DNA of 64,000 nt. Source: Scatomorpha sp964345235 (GTDB lineage Bacteria; Bacillota; Clostridia; Oscillospirales; Oscillospiraceae). Location of the stretch: contig CAYFQE010000002.1 in the NCBI GenBank assembly GCA_964345235.1, forward strand, positions 1 through 64,000, given 5' to 3'. The notes under the pieces are model-generated. The model ran no database searches and was not told the DNA's origin. It was given only the letters and a program-made list of their open reading frames with translations. This document shows positions 7,648 to 16,567 of the stretch, piece after piece; the first letter of the stretch is position 1; each line of letters opens with the position of its first letter. The position numbers and the translations under genes are program-made.

Positions 7648-7765
7648 CTTTAAGTGCGATTCAGAGAGGTCGACAAGTTTGCATTAATACATCGGAATAT
7701 AAATTTTCACTTGAAAATTTTGTTTTTCTGCTTTCTTGTCTTGCCTTGCGGCAAGCATTTTTTTT
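7648..7765 (+). promoter_or_regulatory. PyrR-dependent transcription attenuator of the pyr operon
   Basis: Three mutually exclusive parts are visible. (1) A PyrR-binding hairpin with the box ATTCAGAGAGGTCGACAAG (7659-7677), closed by CTT 7648-7650 / AAG 7675-7677 and CGA / TCG. (2) A terminator, CTTGCC-TTGC-GGCAAG (7740-7755) followed by eight Ts (7758-7765). (3) An antiterminator pairing of AGG 7667-7669 and GACAAG 7672-7677 with CTTGTC 7735-7740 and CCT 7744-7746, which breaks both other stems. In Bacillus, PyrR with UMP stabilises the first hairpin and so allows termination. No pyrR gene is in the window. Confidence 0.85.
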
Positions 7766-7774
7766 GGAGGAAAT

Positions 7775-8995
7775 ATGTCTATAAGAGTATTTAATTCTAA
7801 AATATATGAAAACGGAGTTTTTAAATCGGCTGAAAAACTTGAGATAAAAGCTTTAAATGCAGATATTGAATATACAAATTGCCTCGTTATTCCCGGTCTT
7901 GCGGATGTTCATGTACATTTGCGAGAACCGGGTTATTCATATAAGGAAACAATAAAAAGCGGAACACTTGCCGGAGCATACGGAGGTTATACGGCGCTGT
8001 GCTCGATGCCCAACTTAATTCCCTGCCCCGACTGCGTGGAAAACTTAAAAATTCAAACGGATATTATAGAAAAAGATGCCTGCATATCGGTATTGCCCTA
8101 TGGCAGTATAAGCGTTGGCAGAGAGGGCAAAGAGCTTTCAGATATTGCCGGGTTGGCGCCTTTGGTTGTTGCTTTCTCCGATGACGGTTCGGGCACCGAG
8201 AGCGATTCGCTGATGCGGGAAGCTTTTTTGGAAGCTAAAAAGTTCGGCAAGATAGTGGCTTCGCACTGCGAGGACCTCAAGTATCTTAAAAAGGGCGGAT
8301 GTGTTCATGAAGGAAGATTTTCAGAGGCAACCGGCTTAGTCGGAATATCTTCGGAAAGCGAGTTTAAACAGCTTGAGAGGGACATAGCGCTTCTGAGAGA
8401 GACGGGCGCTTCTTATCATGTATGCCATGTTTCGACCAAAGAAAGCGTTGCTATGATAAGAGAAGCCAAAAAAGAAGGCCTCGACATAAGCGCCGAAGTT
8501 ACTCCGCACCATCTTCTTTTAAGCGAGGACGATTTGGAAGATTGCGGCCGTTTCAAGATGAATCCGCCTCTTAGAGCTAAAGAGGACAGAGATTCTCTCA
8601 TCGAGGGACTCTGTGACGGAACTTTGGATATTATCGCAACCGACCATGCGCCGCACAGCCTTGGTGAAAAGAGCATGGGTTTAAAAGACAGCCTTATGGG
8701 AATTGTGGGCTTGGAAACCGCCTTTCCCCTCCTGTTCACCGAGCTTTGTTTGAAAGGGATTATTAACCTTGAAAAACTGGTTGAGCTCATGTGCATAAAC
8801 CCCCGGAAACGCTTTAAAATAAAAGAGAATCCCGGCCTTTGCATAATAGACCCCGCCGCACAATACAAAATCGACCCTCTTGAGTTTAAATCGCTTGGAA
8901 AGAGCATGCCCTTTGAAGGAAGGCTTGTTTCGGGAAAAATTCTTGCAACCCTTAATCATAAAGGAGAGGCCGTATGCCTAAGAGAACAGATTTAA
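7775..8995 (+). CDS. pyrC: dihydroorotase
   Basis: Closes carbamoyl aspartate to dihydroorotate, third step of UMP synthesis. 406 residues, type I dihydroorotase size. Metal ligands are seen in DVHVHLREPG (residues about 45-54), in SHCED, in CHVSTKES and in ATDHAPHS; GYTALCSMPN is also typical. The start is ATG 7775 with GGAGGAAAT directly before it. A longer in-frame reading from TTG 7736 would run through the terminator of the attenuator and is rejected. It is the first gene of the pyr operon, and the attenuator ends nine bases before its start. Confidence 0.95.
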   Translation: MSIRVFNSKIYENGVFKSAEKLEIKALNADIEYTNCLVIPGLADVHVHLREPGYSYKETIKSGTLAGAYGGYTALCSMPNLIPCPDCVENLKIQTDIIEKDACISVLPYGSISVGREGKELSDIAGLAPLVVAFSDDGSGTESDSLMREAFLEAKKFGKIVASHCEDLKYLKKGGCVHEGRFSEATGLVGISSESEFKQLERDIALLRETGASYHVCHVSTKESVAMIREAKKEGLDISAEVTPHHLLLSEDDLEDCGRFKMNPPLRAKEDRDSLIEGLCDGTLDIIATDHAPHSLGEKSMGLKDSLMGIVGLETAFPLLFTELCLKGIINLEKLVELMCINPRKRFKIKENPGLCIIDPAAQYKIDPLEFKSLGKSMPFEGRLVSGKILATLNHKGEAVCLREQI

Positions 8996-11900
8996 AAAAG
9001 ATACTCATCATAGGTTCGGGTCCCATTGTCATCGGGCAAGGGGCGGAATTTGACTATGCGGGAACTCAGGCCTGCCTCGCCATAAAGGAAGAGGGCTATG
9101 AGCTGGTGCTGGTAAACTCGAACCCGGCCACAATAATGACCGACACAAACATGGCAGACAAGGTATATATGGAACCCCTTACGCTGGAGTATCTTGCAAA
9201 GATTCTTCGTTACGAAAGACCCGACGGAATTATCGCAGGTCTGGGCGGCCAGACGGCCTTAAATTTGGCTATGCAGCTTGAGGATAAAGGCGTACTTAGA
9301 GAGTGCCAAACTGAACTGCTCGGCACTTCTTCCGAGAGCATAAAAAGAGCCGAGGACAGAGAGAAATTTAAGGCTCTCTGTCAAAAAATCGGGGAGCCCG
9401 TAATTCCTTCCGAAATAAGCTATGATATAGAACATGCCAAAGAGGCGGCAGGGCGCATAGGATATCCCGTGGTTTTAAGGCCCGCTTTCACTCTGGGCGG
9501 CACGGGCGGCGGCTTCGCTGAATCGGAGGAAGAGCTTGTTGAGCTTTGCGAAAACGCCTTCGCTCTCTCCCCCATCAATCAGGTTTTGGTTGAAAAGAGC
9601 GTTAGAGGTTGTGTTGAAATCGAGTTTGAGGTAGTGCGCGACTCGAGCGGCAAATGCATAACCATATGCGGAATGGAAAACATAGATCCCGTCGGAGTCC
9701 ACACGGGCGACTCGATTGTTGTGGCTCCGATAATCACCCTTTCGGAAGAGGACAAGAGAAGACTAAACGAGAGCTCCATAAAAATACTGAAAGAGCTCTC
9801 GATAGCAGGCGGCTGCAACGTGCAGTTTGCCTTTGACCCTGTATCTCACGATTATTATCTTATAGAGATAAACCCCAGAGTATCCAGATCTTCCGCTCTT
9901 GCATCCAAGGCCACCGCTTATCCTATTGCCAGAGTGAGCGCCAAGATTGCCATAGGAATGAATTTGGATGAGATTGAGATTGGCCCGGGTTTGGCTTCGG
10001 AAGAGCCCCAACCCGATTATATTATCAGCAAGCTGCCTCGCTTCCCATTCGACAAGTTTGAAAATGCCGCAACAACACTGGGAACTCAGATGAAGGCCAC
10101 CGGTGAGGTTATGGGAATCGGTATGAACTTTGCCGAGAGTTTTCTCAAAGGGCTGCGTTCTTTGGAGATTGGCATATATCATATACACATGGCAAAGTTC
10201 GACTCTTTCACCGATTCAGAACTCTTTGACTATATTGCCGAATTTAACTATGACAATATATACGCAATAGCCGAGCTCTTTCGCCGTGGCGCCGAAGCTG
10301 AAAAAATTCAGGAGATAAGCAAAATCTCACTTTTCTTCCTCAATGCTATAAAGGAAATTACGGAGCTTGAGGCTGTACTTTCTAAAAACGCGGGAAATAT
10401 AGAGCTTTTAACTCAGGCTAAAAAACTCGGCTTTTCGGATAAAGCAATCGCGCACTTTTGGAATACCAATGAGGTCGAAATTTTTAAACTCAGAAAAGAA
10501 AACAAAATTTTCCCCGAGTTTAAAATGGTAAACTCGAAAAACAGCAGCTCTTACATTCCCTATTTTTTCTCCACATATAATGCGGCGGGCGATTCCGTTT
10601 CAGACTCGAAAGACAAAATAATCGTTTTGGGCTCGGGTCCCATAAGAATCGGCCAAGGCGTGGAGTTTGACTATTCCAGCGTTCACGCCATAAGTACGAT
10701 AAGACGCTCGGGCCGGGAAGCGATTATTATAAACAACAACCCCGAAACGGTTTCGACAGACTACAACATGGCCGACAAGCTCTATTTTGAGCCCCTTACA
10801 ACCGAGGATGTTATGAACATCGTTTTGTTTGAAAATCCCGACGGGGTGATTGCGAGCTTGGGCGGACAGACCGCCATAAATCTTGCCGATTCGATTATGC
10901 GACGCGGGGTTAAACTTATAGGTACGGACTGCGACGCCATTGAAATTTCGGAAAACAGAGAAAGCTTTGAAAAACTGCTTGCAGACCTCGGCATTCCCCA
11001 TCCTCAAGGCAAGGCTGTATTAAATATTCAGGACGGCATTGACATTGCAGACGAGGTCGGTTTCCCCGTTCTGGTGCGTCCCAGCTTCGTTTTAGGCGGC
11101 AGAGCGATGCAGATTGTTGCAAACGAAGAGCAGCTCAGGCACTATCTGAGCGGCGCCTTCAAAATTGACTCGGAAAAACCCGTTTTGGTCGACAAGTACA
11201 TCTACGGCAAAGAGGTTGAGCTGGATGCGGTCTGCGATGGAACAGATGTTTTTGTGCCGGGAATTATGGAGCTTGTCGAGCGTACGGGCGTACACAGCGG
11301 CGACTCTATAAGCGTTTATCCCCCGTTCAGCATCTCGGACAGCGTCAAGGGCAAAATTCTCAGTTACACCAAAAAACTCGCCCTGGCAAGCGGAATTATC
11401 GGACTTTGCAACATCCAATACATTGTTGACAAAGACGAAAATGTCTATGTAATCGAAATTAATCCGCGCTCCTCGAGAACAGTTCCTTTTCTCTCTAAAG
11501 CAACGGGGTTTAGTTTGGCAGACATCGCCACGGAAATCATACTCGGCAAAAGTCTTAAGGAGCAGGGCATATTCTCAATCTACCCCGATGAGAAAAAGCG
11601 CTTCTATGTGAAAGTTCCTGTTTTCTCTTCGAACAAAATAAGAGGCTTGGATGCTTATCTTTCCCCCGAAATGAAATCTACGGGCGAGGCAATAGGCTAT
11701 GACGATAAGCTCAACCGCGCTCTCTATAAGGCTCTTCAGGCCTCGGGAATGAAGCTGCAAAACTACGGCACGGTTCTGGCAACTATTGCCGATTCCAACA
11801 AGGAAGAGGCTCTCCCGCTCATTAGGCGTTTTTACAACTTGGGCTTCAACATTGTAGCCACAAGGGGCACGGCCGAGTTTTTGAAAAAAAACGGCATAAG

Positions 11901-12147
11901 AACCAGAATCCTCAGGAAAATAAGCGAGGGAAGCTCGGAAATTCCCGAAGCTATAAGACAGGGGCACATTGCCTACATAATAAACACGGGCAGCTATTCT
12001 TCAGTGCACAAGACAAACGACGGCAGAGAGATAAGAAAGCTTGCCACCGAACACAACGCCAACCTATTCACGGCTCTCGACACCGTGAAAGTGCTCCTCG
12101 ATGTGCTTGAGGAGACCACACTTTGCATTAGTACTATCGATGAATAA
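8974..12147 (+). CDS. carB: carbamoyl-phosphate synthase large subunit
   Basis: Makes carbamoyl phosphate from bicarbonate, ammonia (delivered by CarA) and two ATP. 1057 residues, full length. It has the two homologous halves expected, each beginning with the same motif (IIGSGPIVIGQGAEFDYAG near 11 and VLGSGPIRIGQGVEFDYSS near 550), two ATP-grasp domains, and a C-terminal MGS-like allosteric domain from about 930 (GFNIVATRGTAEFL). The start overlaps pyrC by 22 bases with AAAGGAGAGG upstream. The partner carA is not in this operon or elsewhere in the window. Confidence 0.97.
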   Translation: MPKRTDLKKILIIGSGPIVIGQGAEFDYAGTQACLAIKEEGYELVLVNSNPATIMTDTNMADKVYMEPLTLEYLAKILRYERPDGIIAGLGGQTALNLAMQLEDKGVLRECQTELLGTSSESIKRAEDREKFKALCQKIGEPVIPSEISYDIEHAKEAAGRIGYPVVLRPAFTLGGTGGGFAESEEELVELCENAFALSPINQVLVEKSVRGCVEIEFEVVRDSSGKCITICGMENIDPVGVHTGDSIVVAPIITLSEEDKRRLNESSIKILKELSIAGGCNVQFAFDPVSHDYYLIEINPRVSRSSALASKATAYPIARVSAKIAIGMNLDEIEIGPGLASEEPQPDYIISKLPRFPFDKFENAATTLGTQMKATGEVMGIGMNFAESFLKGLRSLEIGIYHIHMAKFDSFTDSELFDYIAEFNYDNIYAIAELFRRGAEAEKIQEISKISLFFLNAIKEITELEAVLSKNAGNIELLTQAKKLGFSDKAIAHFWNTNEVEIFKLRKENKIFPEFKMVNSKNSSSYIPYFFSTYNAAGDSVSDSKDKIIVLGSGPIRIGQGVEFDYSSVHAISTIRRSGREAIIINNNPETVSTDYNMADKLYFEPLTTEDVMNIVLFENPDGVIASLGGQTAINLADSIMRRGVKLIGTDCDAIEISENRESFEKLLADLGIPHPQGKAVLNIQDGIDIADEVGFPVLVRPSFVLGGRAMQIVANEEQLRHYLSGAFKIDSEKPVLVDKYIYGKEVELDAVCDGTDVFVPGIMELVERTGVHSGDSISVYPPFSISDSVKGKILSYTKKLALASGIIGLCNIQYIVDKDENVYVIEINPRSSRTVPFLSKATGFSLADIATEIILGKSLKEQGIFSIYPDEKKRFYVKVPVFSSNKIRGLDAYLSPEMKSTGEAIGYDDKLNRALYKALQASGMKLQNYGTVLATIADSNKEEALPLIRRFYNLGFNIVATRGTAEFLKKNGIRTRILRKISEGSSEIPEAIRQGHIAYIINTGSYSSVHKTNDGREIRKLATEHNANLFTALDTVKVLLDVLEETTLCISTIDE

Positions 12148-12892
12148 GAAAGATTTGATTGTAAAACAAAATACTGAGCTTTCTCCCGATATTTTCGAGC
12201 TTTGCTTTGAGGGCGATTTTCAGGGAATTTTGCCCGGAAACTTTATAAGCTTAGGACTTAAGGAACATTTTTTGAGAAGACCCTTTTCAATTGCAGACTA
12301 CAATGAAAGCGAGCTTAGAGCGGTTTACAGACTTGTCGGAAAAGGCACCGAGATATTGAGCAGACTTAAACCGGGCGACAGCGTGGATGCGCTCTACCCC
12401 TTGGGAAACGGCTTTACGCTCTGTGATAAGCATGAACGACCTCTCCTTATTGCAGGAGGGCTCGGTCTCACCCCCCTGTTTTTGTTGCTTAAAGAACTTG
12501 TTAAAAGAGGCGCAGCTCCGAAAATAGTTATCGGGCTCAGAAGCTTTGAAGACGCCTTTTACATTGACCGTATAAAAAACGAGCTGGGCATTGAGCCGAT
12601 AATTTTTACCGAGGACGGAAGCCTGGGCAGAGCCGGACTTGTTACCGAGATTCTTGGTGAACTTGAGTTCGGCCGGATATACTCATGCGGACCCGAGCCC
12701 ATGCTTAAACAGATTAAAATACTGTCTAATGTTCCCGCAGAGTTTAGTTTGGAGGCCCGCATGGGATGCGCCGTGGGCGCCTGCATGTGCTGTGCCGTAA
12801 AAACCGTGTCGGGCCCGAAGAAAGTTTGTAAAGACGGCCCTGTTTTTTCGGCCGATGAGCTTATATTTCCTTTAAGCGGAGGTGTGTCATGA
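12140..12892 (+). CDS. pyrK: dihydroorotate dehydrogenase electron transfer subunit
   Basis: FAD and [2Fe-2S] subunit that passes electrons from PyrD to NAD in type 1B enzymes. 250 residues. LRRPFSIAD near 46 binds FAD, LLIAGGLGLTPLF near 107 is the NAD-binding glycine loop, and the C-terminal cysteines GCAVGACMCCAV, with a further Cys in KKVCKDGPVF, hold the iron-sulfur cluster. The chosen ATG overlaps the carB stop by eight bases; a longer frame from 12101 lies inside carB. It couples pyrimidine synthesis to NAD, as usual in anaerobic Bacillota. Confidence 0.95.
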   Translation: MNKKDLIVKQNTELSPDIFELCFEGDFQGILPGNFISLGLKEHFLRRPFSIADYNESELRAVYRLVGKGTEILSRLKPGDSVDALYPLGNGFTLCDKHERPLLIAGGLGLTPLFLLLKELVKRGAAPKIVIGLRSFEDAFYIDRIKNELGIEPIIFTEDGSLGRAGLVTEILGELEFGRIYSCGPEPMLKQIKILSNVPAEFSLEARMGCAVGACMCCAVKTVSGPKKVCKDGPVFSADELIFPLSGGVS

Positions 12893-13824
12893 GCATTAAC
12901 ATGAAATACAGCACCGAGATAAGCTTGCTCGGAGAAACACTGAGCAACCCCGTAATTCCGGCATCGGGCTGTTTTGCTTTCGGCGAGGAATATTCCGAGC
13001 TTTATGACCTTAATATACTGGGAAGCATAGCTCTTAAAGGCACAACAAAGGACGAGCGTTTCGGAAACCCCACGCCCAGAATTGCAGAGGCCTCATCGGG
13101 TGTTATAAACGCCGTCGGGCTTCAAAACCCCGGATATGAAAAGGTTATTTTCGAAGAAATTCCCAAATTAAGAAAGCATTTTAAAAAGAAATTTATTCCC
13201 AATATCTGCGGTTTTTCCGAGGACGAGTATTTAATTTTAGCAGAAGCCTTTTCTAAGCTGCCTGATGCTCTGTTTTTAGAGATAAACATCAGCTGTCCCA
13301 ATGTCCACGGAGGCGGGCTTTGTTTTGGCACGGATCCTAAAAGCGCTTATTCTCTTACCAAGGCAATAAAGGCCGTATCTGAAAAACCCATTTTCATGAA
13401 GCTGAGTCCGAATGTGAGGGACATAAGCGAAATTGCCCTTGCCTGTGAGGAGGGCGGTGCAGATGGAGTTTCTTTGGTGAACACATTTTCGGCAATGAGC
13501 ATAGACTTAAACAGCAGAAGACCTCTGCTCGCAAATATTACGGGCGGTCTTTCGGGCCCTGCTATCTTTCCCATTGCCCTTAAAATGGTGTATCAGGTTT
13601 ATGAGGCAGTGAAAATCCCCATCATCGGCATAGGAGGAATAAGTTCAGCCGAGGATGTGCTTAAAATGCTCCTTGCAGGCGCTGCGGCTGTTCAGGTCGG
13701 AGCTTATAATCTGAGAAATCCCTACGCTTGTAAGGAAATTATTGAAGAACTCCCGACAGCTATGGAAAAATACGGTATAAACAGTCTAAGTGATATTATT
13801 GGAGGTGCGCACATTGGCTCGTGA
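12889..13824 (+). CDS. pyrD: dihydroorotate dehydrogenase, type 1B catalytic subunit
   Basis: Oxidises dihydroorotate to orotate on FMN. 311 residues, the class 1B length. NISCPNVHGGG near residue 131 carries the catalytic cysteine typical of class 1 enzymes; ALKGTT near 46, KLSPNV near 166 and GIGGISSAEDV near 245 bind substrate and FMN phosphate. ATGA overlap with pyrK fits stoichiometric heterodimer synthesis. Confidence 0.96.
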   Translation: MSINMKYSTEISLLGETLSNPVIPASGCFAFGEEYSELYDLNILGSIALKGTTKDERFGNPTPRIAEASSGVINAVGLQNPGYEKVIFEEIPKLRKHFKKKFIPNICGFSEDEYLILAEAFSKLPDALFLEINISCPNVHGGGLCFGTDPKSAYSLTKAIKAVSEKPIFMKLSPNVRDISEIALACEEGGADGVSLVNTFSAMSIDLNSRRPLLANITGGLSGPAIFPIALKMVYQVYEAVKIPIIGIGGISSAEDVLKMLLAGAAAVQVGAYNLRNPYACKEIIEELPTAMEKYGINSLSDIIGGAHIGS

Positions 13825-15154
13825 TTTGATTATTGCATGTGACTTTAAGAGTAAAGAAGAAACATTTTATTTTTTGGAAAAATTCGGAGAACTGAGGCCT
13901 TTTGTTAAAATCGGTATGGAGCTCTTTTATTCGGAGGGGCCTGATATAGTGAGAGAGCTCAAGGCTAGAGGACACAAAGTTTTTCTTGACCTAAAGCTCT
14001 GCGATATCCCCAACACCGTAGGCTCTGCCACGAAAGCCCTTAAAGAACTCGAAGTTGACCTGTGTAATGTTCACGCCTTCGGCGGCTTGGAGATGATGAA
14101 AGCCGCAGCAAAAAGCTTCGGCGCAGACGACAAGACCAAGCTTATAGCCGTTACAGTCCTGACATCTCTCAGCGAAAAAGAGCTTAGCGATGAAATGCTG
14201 GTTAAAGGCAAATTGGATGATATTATATTGAGTTATGCCGAAAACGCTCGCAAGGCAGGACTTCACGGTGTTGTCTGCTCTCCGCTTGAAGCAAAAAAAA
14301 TTCATGAGCTCTGCGGAGAAGATTTTATTACCGTGACTCCAGGAATACGCGATGCAGACTCTGCCTCAGACGACCAGAAAAGAAAGGCAAGCCCCGCTGA
14401 GGCAAGGGTGCTCGGTTCCGACTACATAGTTGTCGGCAGGCCGATAACAAGGTCGGAAAACCCCAAAGAGAAATACATAAGTATGTACACGGAATTTATG
14501 GGAAAGAGCCCTGAGGTTTCGTCTGCAGACGAGGTTGCGAGGGGACTTCTTAAAATAGGCGCTGTTTTCCTTAAGCCCGACGACCCCTTTACCTGGGCCA
14601 GCGGAATAAAGAGCCCTATATACTGCGACAACAGACTGATACTCTCGGAGCCCGTGGTCCGTGAGCTGGTGGAATCGGAACTTGCTAAGATAATACATAC
14701 TAAATATCCCGACTGCGAGAGTTTGATGGGCACTTCTACAGCCGGAATAGCACACGCCGCCATAATTGCCCAAAAGCTCGGACTTCCGATGGGCTATGTA
14801 CGAGCCTCGAAAAAGGACCACGGCAGAGAAAATCTTATTGAGGGAAAGCTGGAAGTCGGGCAAAAGGTTGTTATAGTTGAGGACCTCATATCCACCGGCG
14901 GAAGCGTTATTAATGTGCTTGACACGCTCAGAGAGGCCGGCGCCGAGGTTTTGGGTATTGTCAGCATATTCACCTACGGAATGAAAAAGGCTTCCGATAG
15001 GCTAAAAGATGCCGATATTGAAAACACCAGCCTTTCAAACTTTGAGAGCGTGTGCGCCGTCGCCGCTCTGGACGGTATTATTAAGGAAGATGATATTGAA
15101 AGGCTCAGAAAGTTTATTGAAAACCCGAATGACGAGGGGTGGATGAAAAAATGA
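13814..15154 (+). CDS. pyrFE: fused orotidine-5'-phosphate decarboxylase / orotate phosphoribosyltransferase
   Basis: A bifunctional UMP synthase-like protein of 446 residues. Residues 1 to about 235 are PyrF: LIIACDF, the catalytic Lys/Asp stretch [11 protein letters not shown] near 58, and VTPGIRD near 174. Residues about 240-446 are Pyr[31 protein letters not shown], and the PRPP loop [13 protein letters not shown] near 352. The order is F then E, opposite to the animal and plant enzyme. The start is TTG 13814 with GGAGGTG upstream, overlapping the pyrD stop; the upstream ATT-initiated extension is rejected. There is no frameshift or stop at the junction, so the fusion appears genuine. Confidence 0.94.
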   Translation: MARDLIIACDFKSKEETFYFLEKFGELRPFVKIGMELFYSEGPDIVRELKARGHKVFLDLKLCDIPNTVGSATKALKELEVDLCNVHAFGGLEMMKAAAKSFGADDKTKLIAVTVLTSLSEKELSDEMLVKGKLDDIILSYAENARKAGLHGVVCSPLEAKKIHELCGEDFITVTPGIRDADSASDDQKRKASPAEARVLGSDYIVVGRPITRSENPKEKYISMYTEFMGKSPEVSSADEVARGLLKIGAVFLKPDDPFTWASGIKSPIYCDNRLILSEPVVRELVESELAKIIHTKYPDCESLMGTSTAGIAHAAIIAQKLGLPMGYVRASKKDHGRENLIEGKLEVGQKVVIVEDLISTGGSVINVLDTLREAGAEVLGIVSIFTYGMKKASDRLKDADIENTSLSNFESVCAVAALDGIIKEDDIERLRKFIENPNDEGWMKK

Positions 15155-16065
15155 AGCACCTTATTGATATTTTAGATCTCTCTACCCAGGAGATTGAAGA
15201 GCTTATTTCAAAAAGTCTTGACATCATGGAAAAACCCGACAATTACAGAGAGAAGTGCAAATATAAAAAACTCGCCTCACTTTTCTTTGAACCCTCCACC
15301 CGAACCAGGCTCTCTTTTGAGGCGGCTATGCTGGATTTGGGCGGCTATGTACTCGGTTTTTCGGAGGCAAACTCAAGTTCCTCGGCAAAGGGCGAAAGTG
15401 TTTCGGATACGGTTGCCGTCGTGAGCAACTATGCCGACATTATCGCCATGAGACATCCCAAAGAGGGCGCACCCTTGGTCGCTTCCTTCCATACGAGTGT
15501 TCCCATAATAAATGCCGGTGACGGCGGACACTTCCACCCGACACAGACGCTCACTGACCTGCTTACAATTAGACTTGAGCAAGGCAGACTCTCGAATCTG
15601 AAGGTAGGTCTTTGCGGAGACCTCAAGTTCGGCAGAACCGTGCACTCGCTAATCGGAGCGCTTTCTCGATATGAGAACATTGAATTCTATCTTATTTCTC
15701 CCGAAGAGCTCAAGCTTCCCAGCTATGTGAAGGATGAACATATTAAAAAGAAAAATATCCCCTATCATCAAAACACATCTATAGAGGAAGTTATAGGCGA
15801 GCTTGATATTTTATACATGACGAGAGTCCAGCGAGAGCGCTTCTTTAACGAAGAGGACTATCTCAGGCTTAAGGACTTCTATATACTCACCCCCGAAAAG
15901 CTGACAAAATCTAAAGATAGCCTATCAATAATGCACCCCCTGCCGAGAGTCAATGAGATTTCAACCAAAATTGACTCGGATCCCAGAGCTGCCTACTTTA
16001 GGCAGGCGGCAAACGGCAAGTTTATTCGCATGGCGCTTATATTAAAGCTCCTCGGCATTGAATAG
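15151..16065 (+). CDS. pyrB: aspartate carbamoyltransferase catalytic chain
   Basis: Condenses carbamoyl phosphate and aspartate, the committed pyrimidine step. 304 residues. The carbamoyl phosphate loop [13 protein letters not shown] lies near 47 and the mobile SSSAKGES loop near 75; [10 protein letters not shown] near 262 is also typical. The start is ATG 15151, overlapping the pyrFE stop as ATGA, with GAGGGG upstream. Paired with pyrI, it should form the class B allosteric dodecamer. Confidence 0.97.
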   Translation: MKHLIDILDLSTQEIEELISKSLDIMEKPDNYREKCKYKKLASLFFEPSTRTRLSFEAAMLDLGGYVLGFSEANSSSSAKGESVSDTVAVVSNYADIIAMRHPKEGAPLVASFHTSVPIINAGDGGHFHPTQTLTDLLTIRLEQGRLSNLKVGLCGDLKFGRTVHSLIGALSRYENIEFYLISPEELKLPSYVKDEHIKKKNIPYHQNTSIEEVIGELDILYMTRVQRERFFNEEDYLRLKDFYILTPEKLTKSKDSLSIMHPLPRVNEISTKIDSDPRAAYFRQAANGKFIRMALILKLLGIE

Positions 16066-16074
16066 GAGGATATT

Positions 16075-16491
16075 ATGTACATTGATTCCATACAAAACGG
16101 CATAGTCTTGGATCACATTAAAGCCGGCAAGGCTATGATTATATACAACACTCTTGAGCTGGATAAGCTCGACTGTACCGTCGCCATTTTGAAGAGAGTG
16201 CCCAGCAAACGCATGGGCAAGAAGGACATAATTAAAATTGATACCAACTTGGACTTTAACTACGACTCCCTCGCCTATATAAGCCCCAATATAACAGTTA
16301 ACATAATAAGAGATGGAAAGCTGATTGAAAAGAAGCATATAAAGTTGCCTGAAATTCTTGTAGATGTTTTAAAGTGCAAAAACCCTAGGTGCATTTGTTC
16401 TACCGAACAGGAAATACAGCATATATTCTGGCTCTCTGACCCTGAGGAGGGCATGTACAGGTGCAGATACTGCGACACAAAATATAGTTGA
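16075..16491 (+). CDS. pyrI: aspartate carbamoyltransferase regulatory chain
   Basis: Nucleotide-binding regulatory subunit that gives ATP activation and CTP/UTP inhibition to PyrB. 138 residues. The N-terminal allosteric domain holds IQNGIVLDHIKAGKA. The C-terminal zinc domain has CKNPRC near 103 and YRCRYC near 131, giving the four zinc cysteines. AGGAGG lies six bases before the ATG. It is the last gene of the operon, followed by a strong terminator. Confidence 0.96.
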   Translation: MYIDSIQNGIVLDHIKAGKAMIIYNTLELDKLDCTVAILKRVPSKRMGKKDIIKIDTNLDFNYDSLAYISPNITVNIIRDGKLIEKKHIKLPEILVDVLKCKNPRCICSTEQEIQHIFWLSDPEEGMYRCRYCDTKYS

Positions 16492-16515
16492 CATAATATT
16501 TATATCGTTTTTAAA

Positions 16516-16552
16516 AGGTCGGCGCTTTAAGCGCCGACCTAAAAATTTTATT
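16516..16552. terminator. bidirectional terminator between pyrI and ppdK
   Basis: A near-perfect 12-bp stem, AGGTCGGCGCTT / AAGCGCCGACCT, flanked by A-rich and T-rich sequence on both sides. The two flanking genes converge. Confidence 0.9.
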
Positions 16553-16567
16553 TAACTTTTATTTGCC

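Noticed and set aside
7736..7774. Longer N-terminus for PyrC from TTG 7736
   Set aside because: The extra codons are the terminator hairpin and T run of the pyr attenuator; GGAGG fits ATG 7775.
9763..10188. 141-codon minus-strand ORF opposite carB
   Set aside because: Antisense shadow of a conserved gene, without start signals.
13822..15154. pyrF-pyrE fusion as a frameshift artefact
   Set aside because: The frame is continuous with a normal linker and both domains are complete with all motifs.
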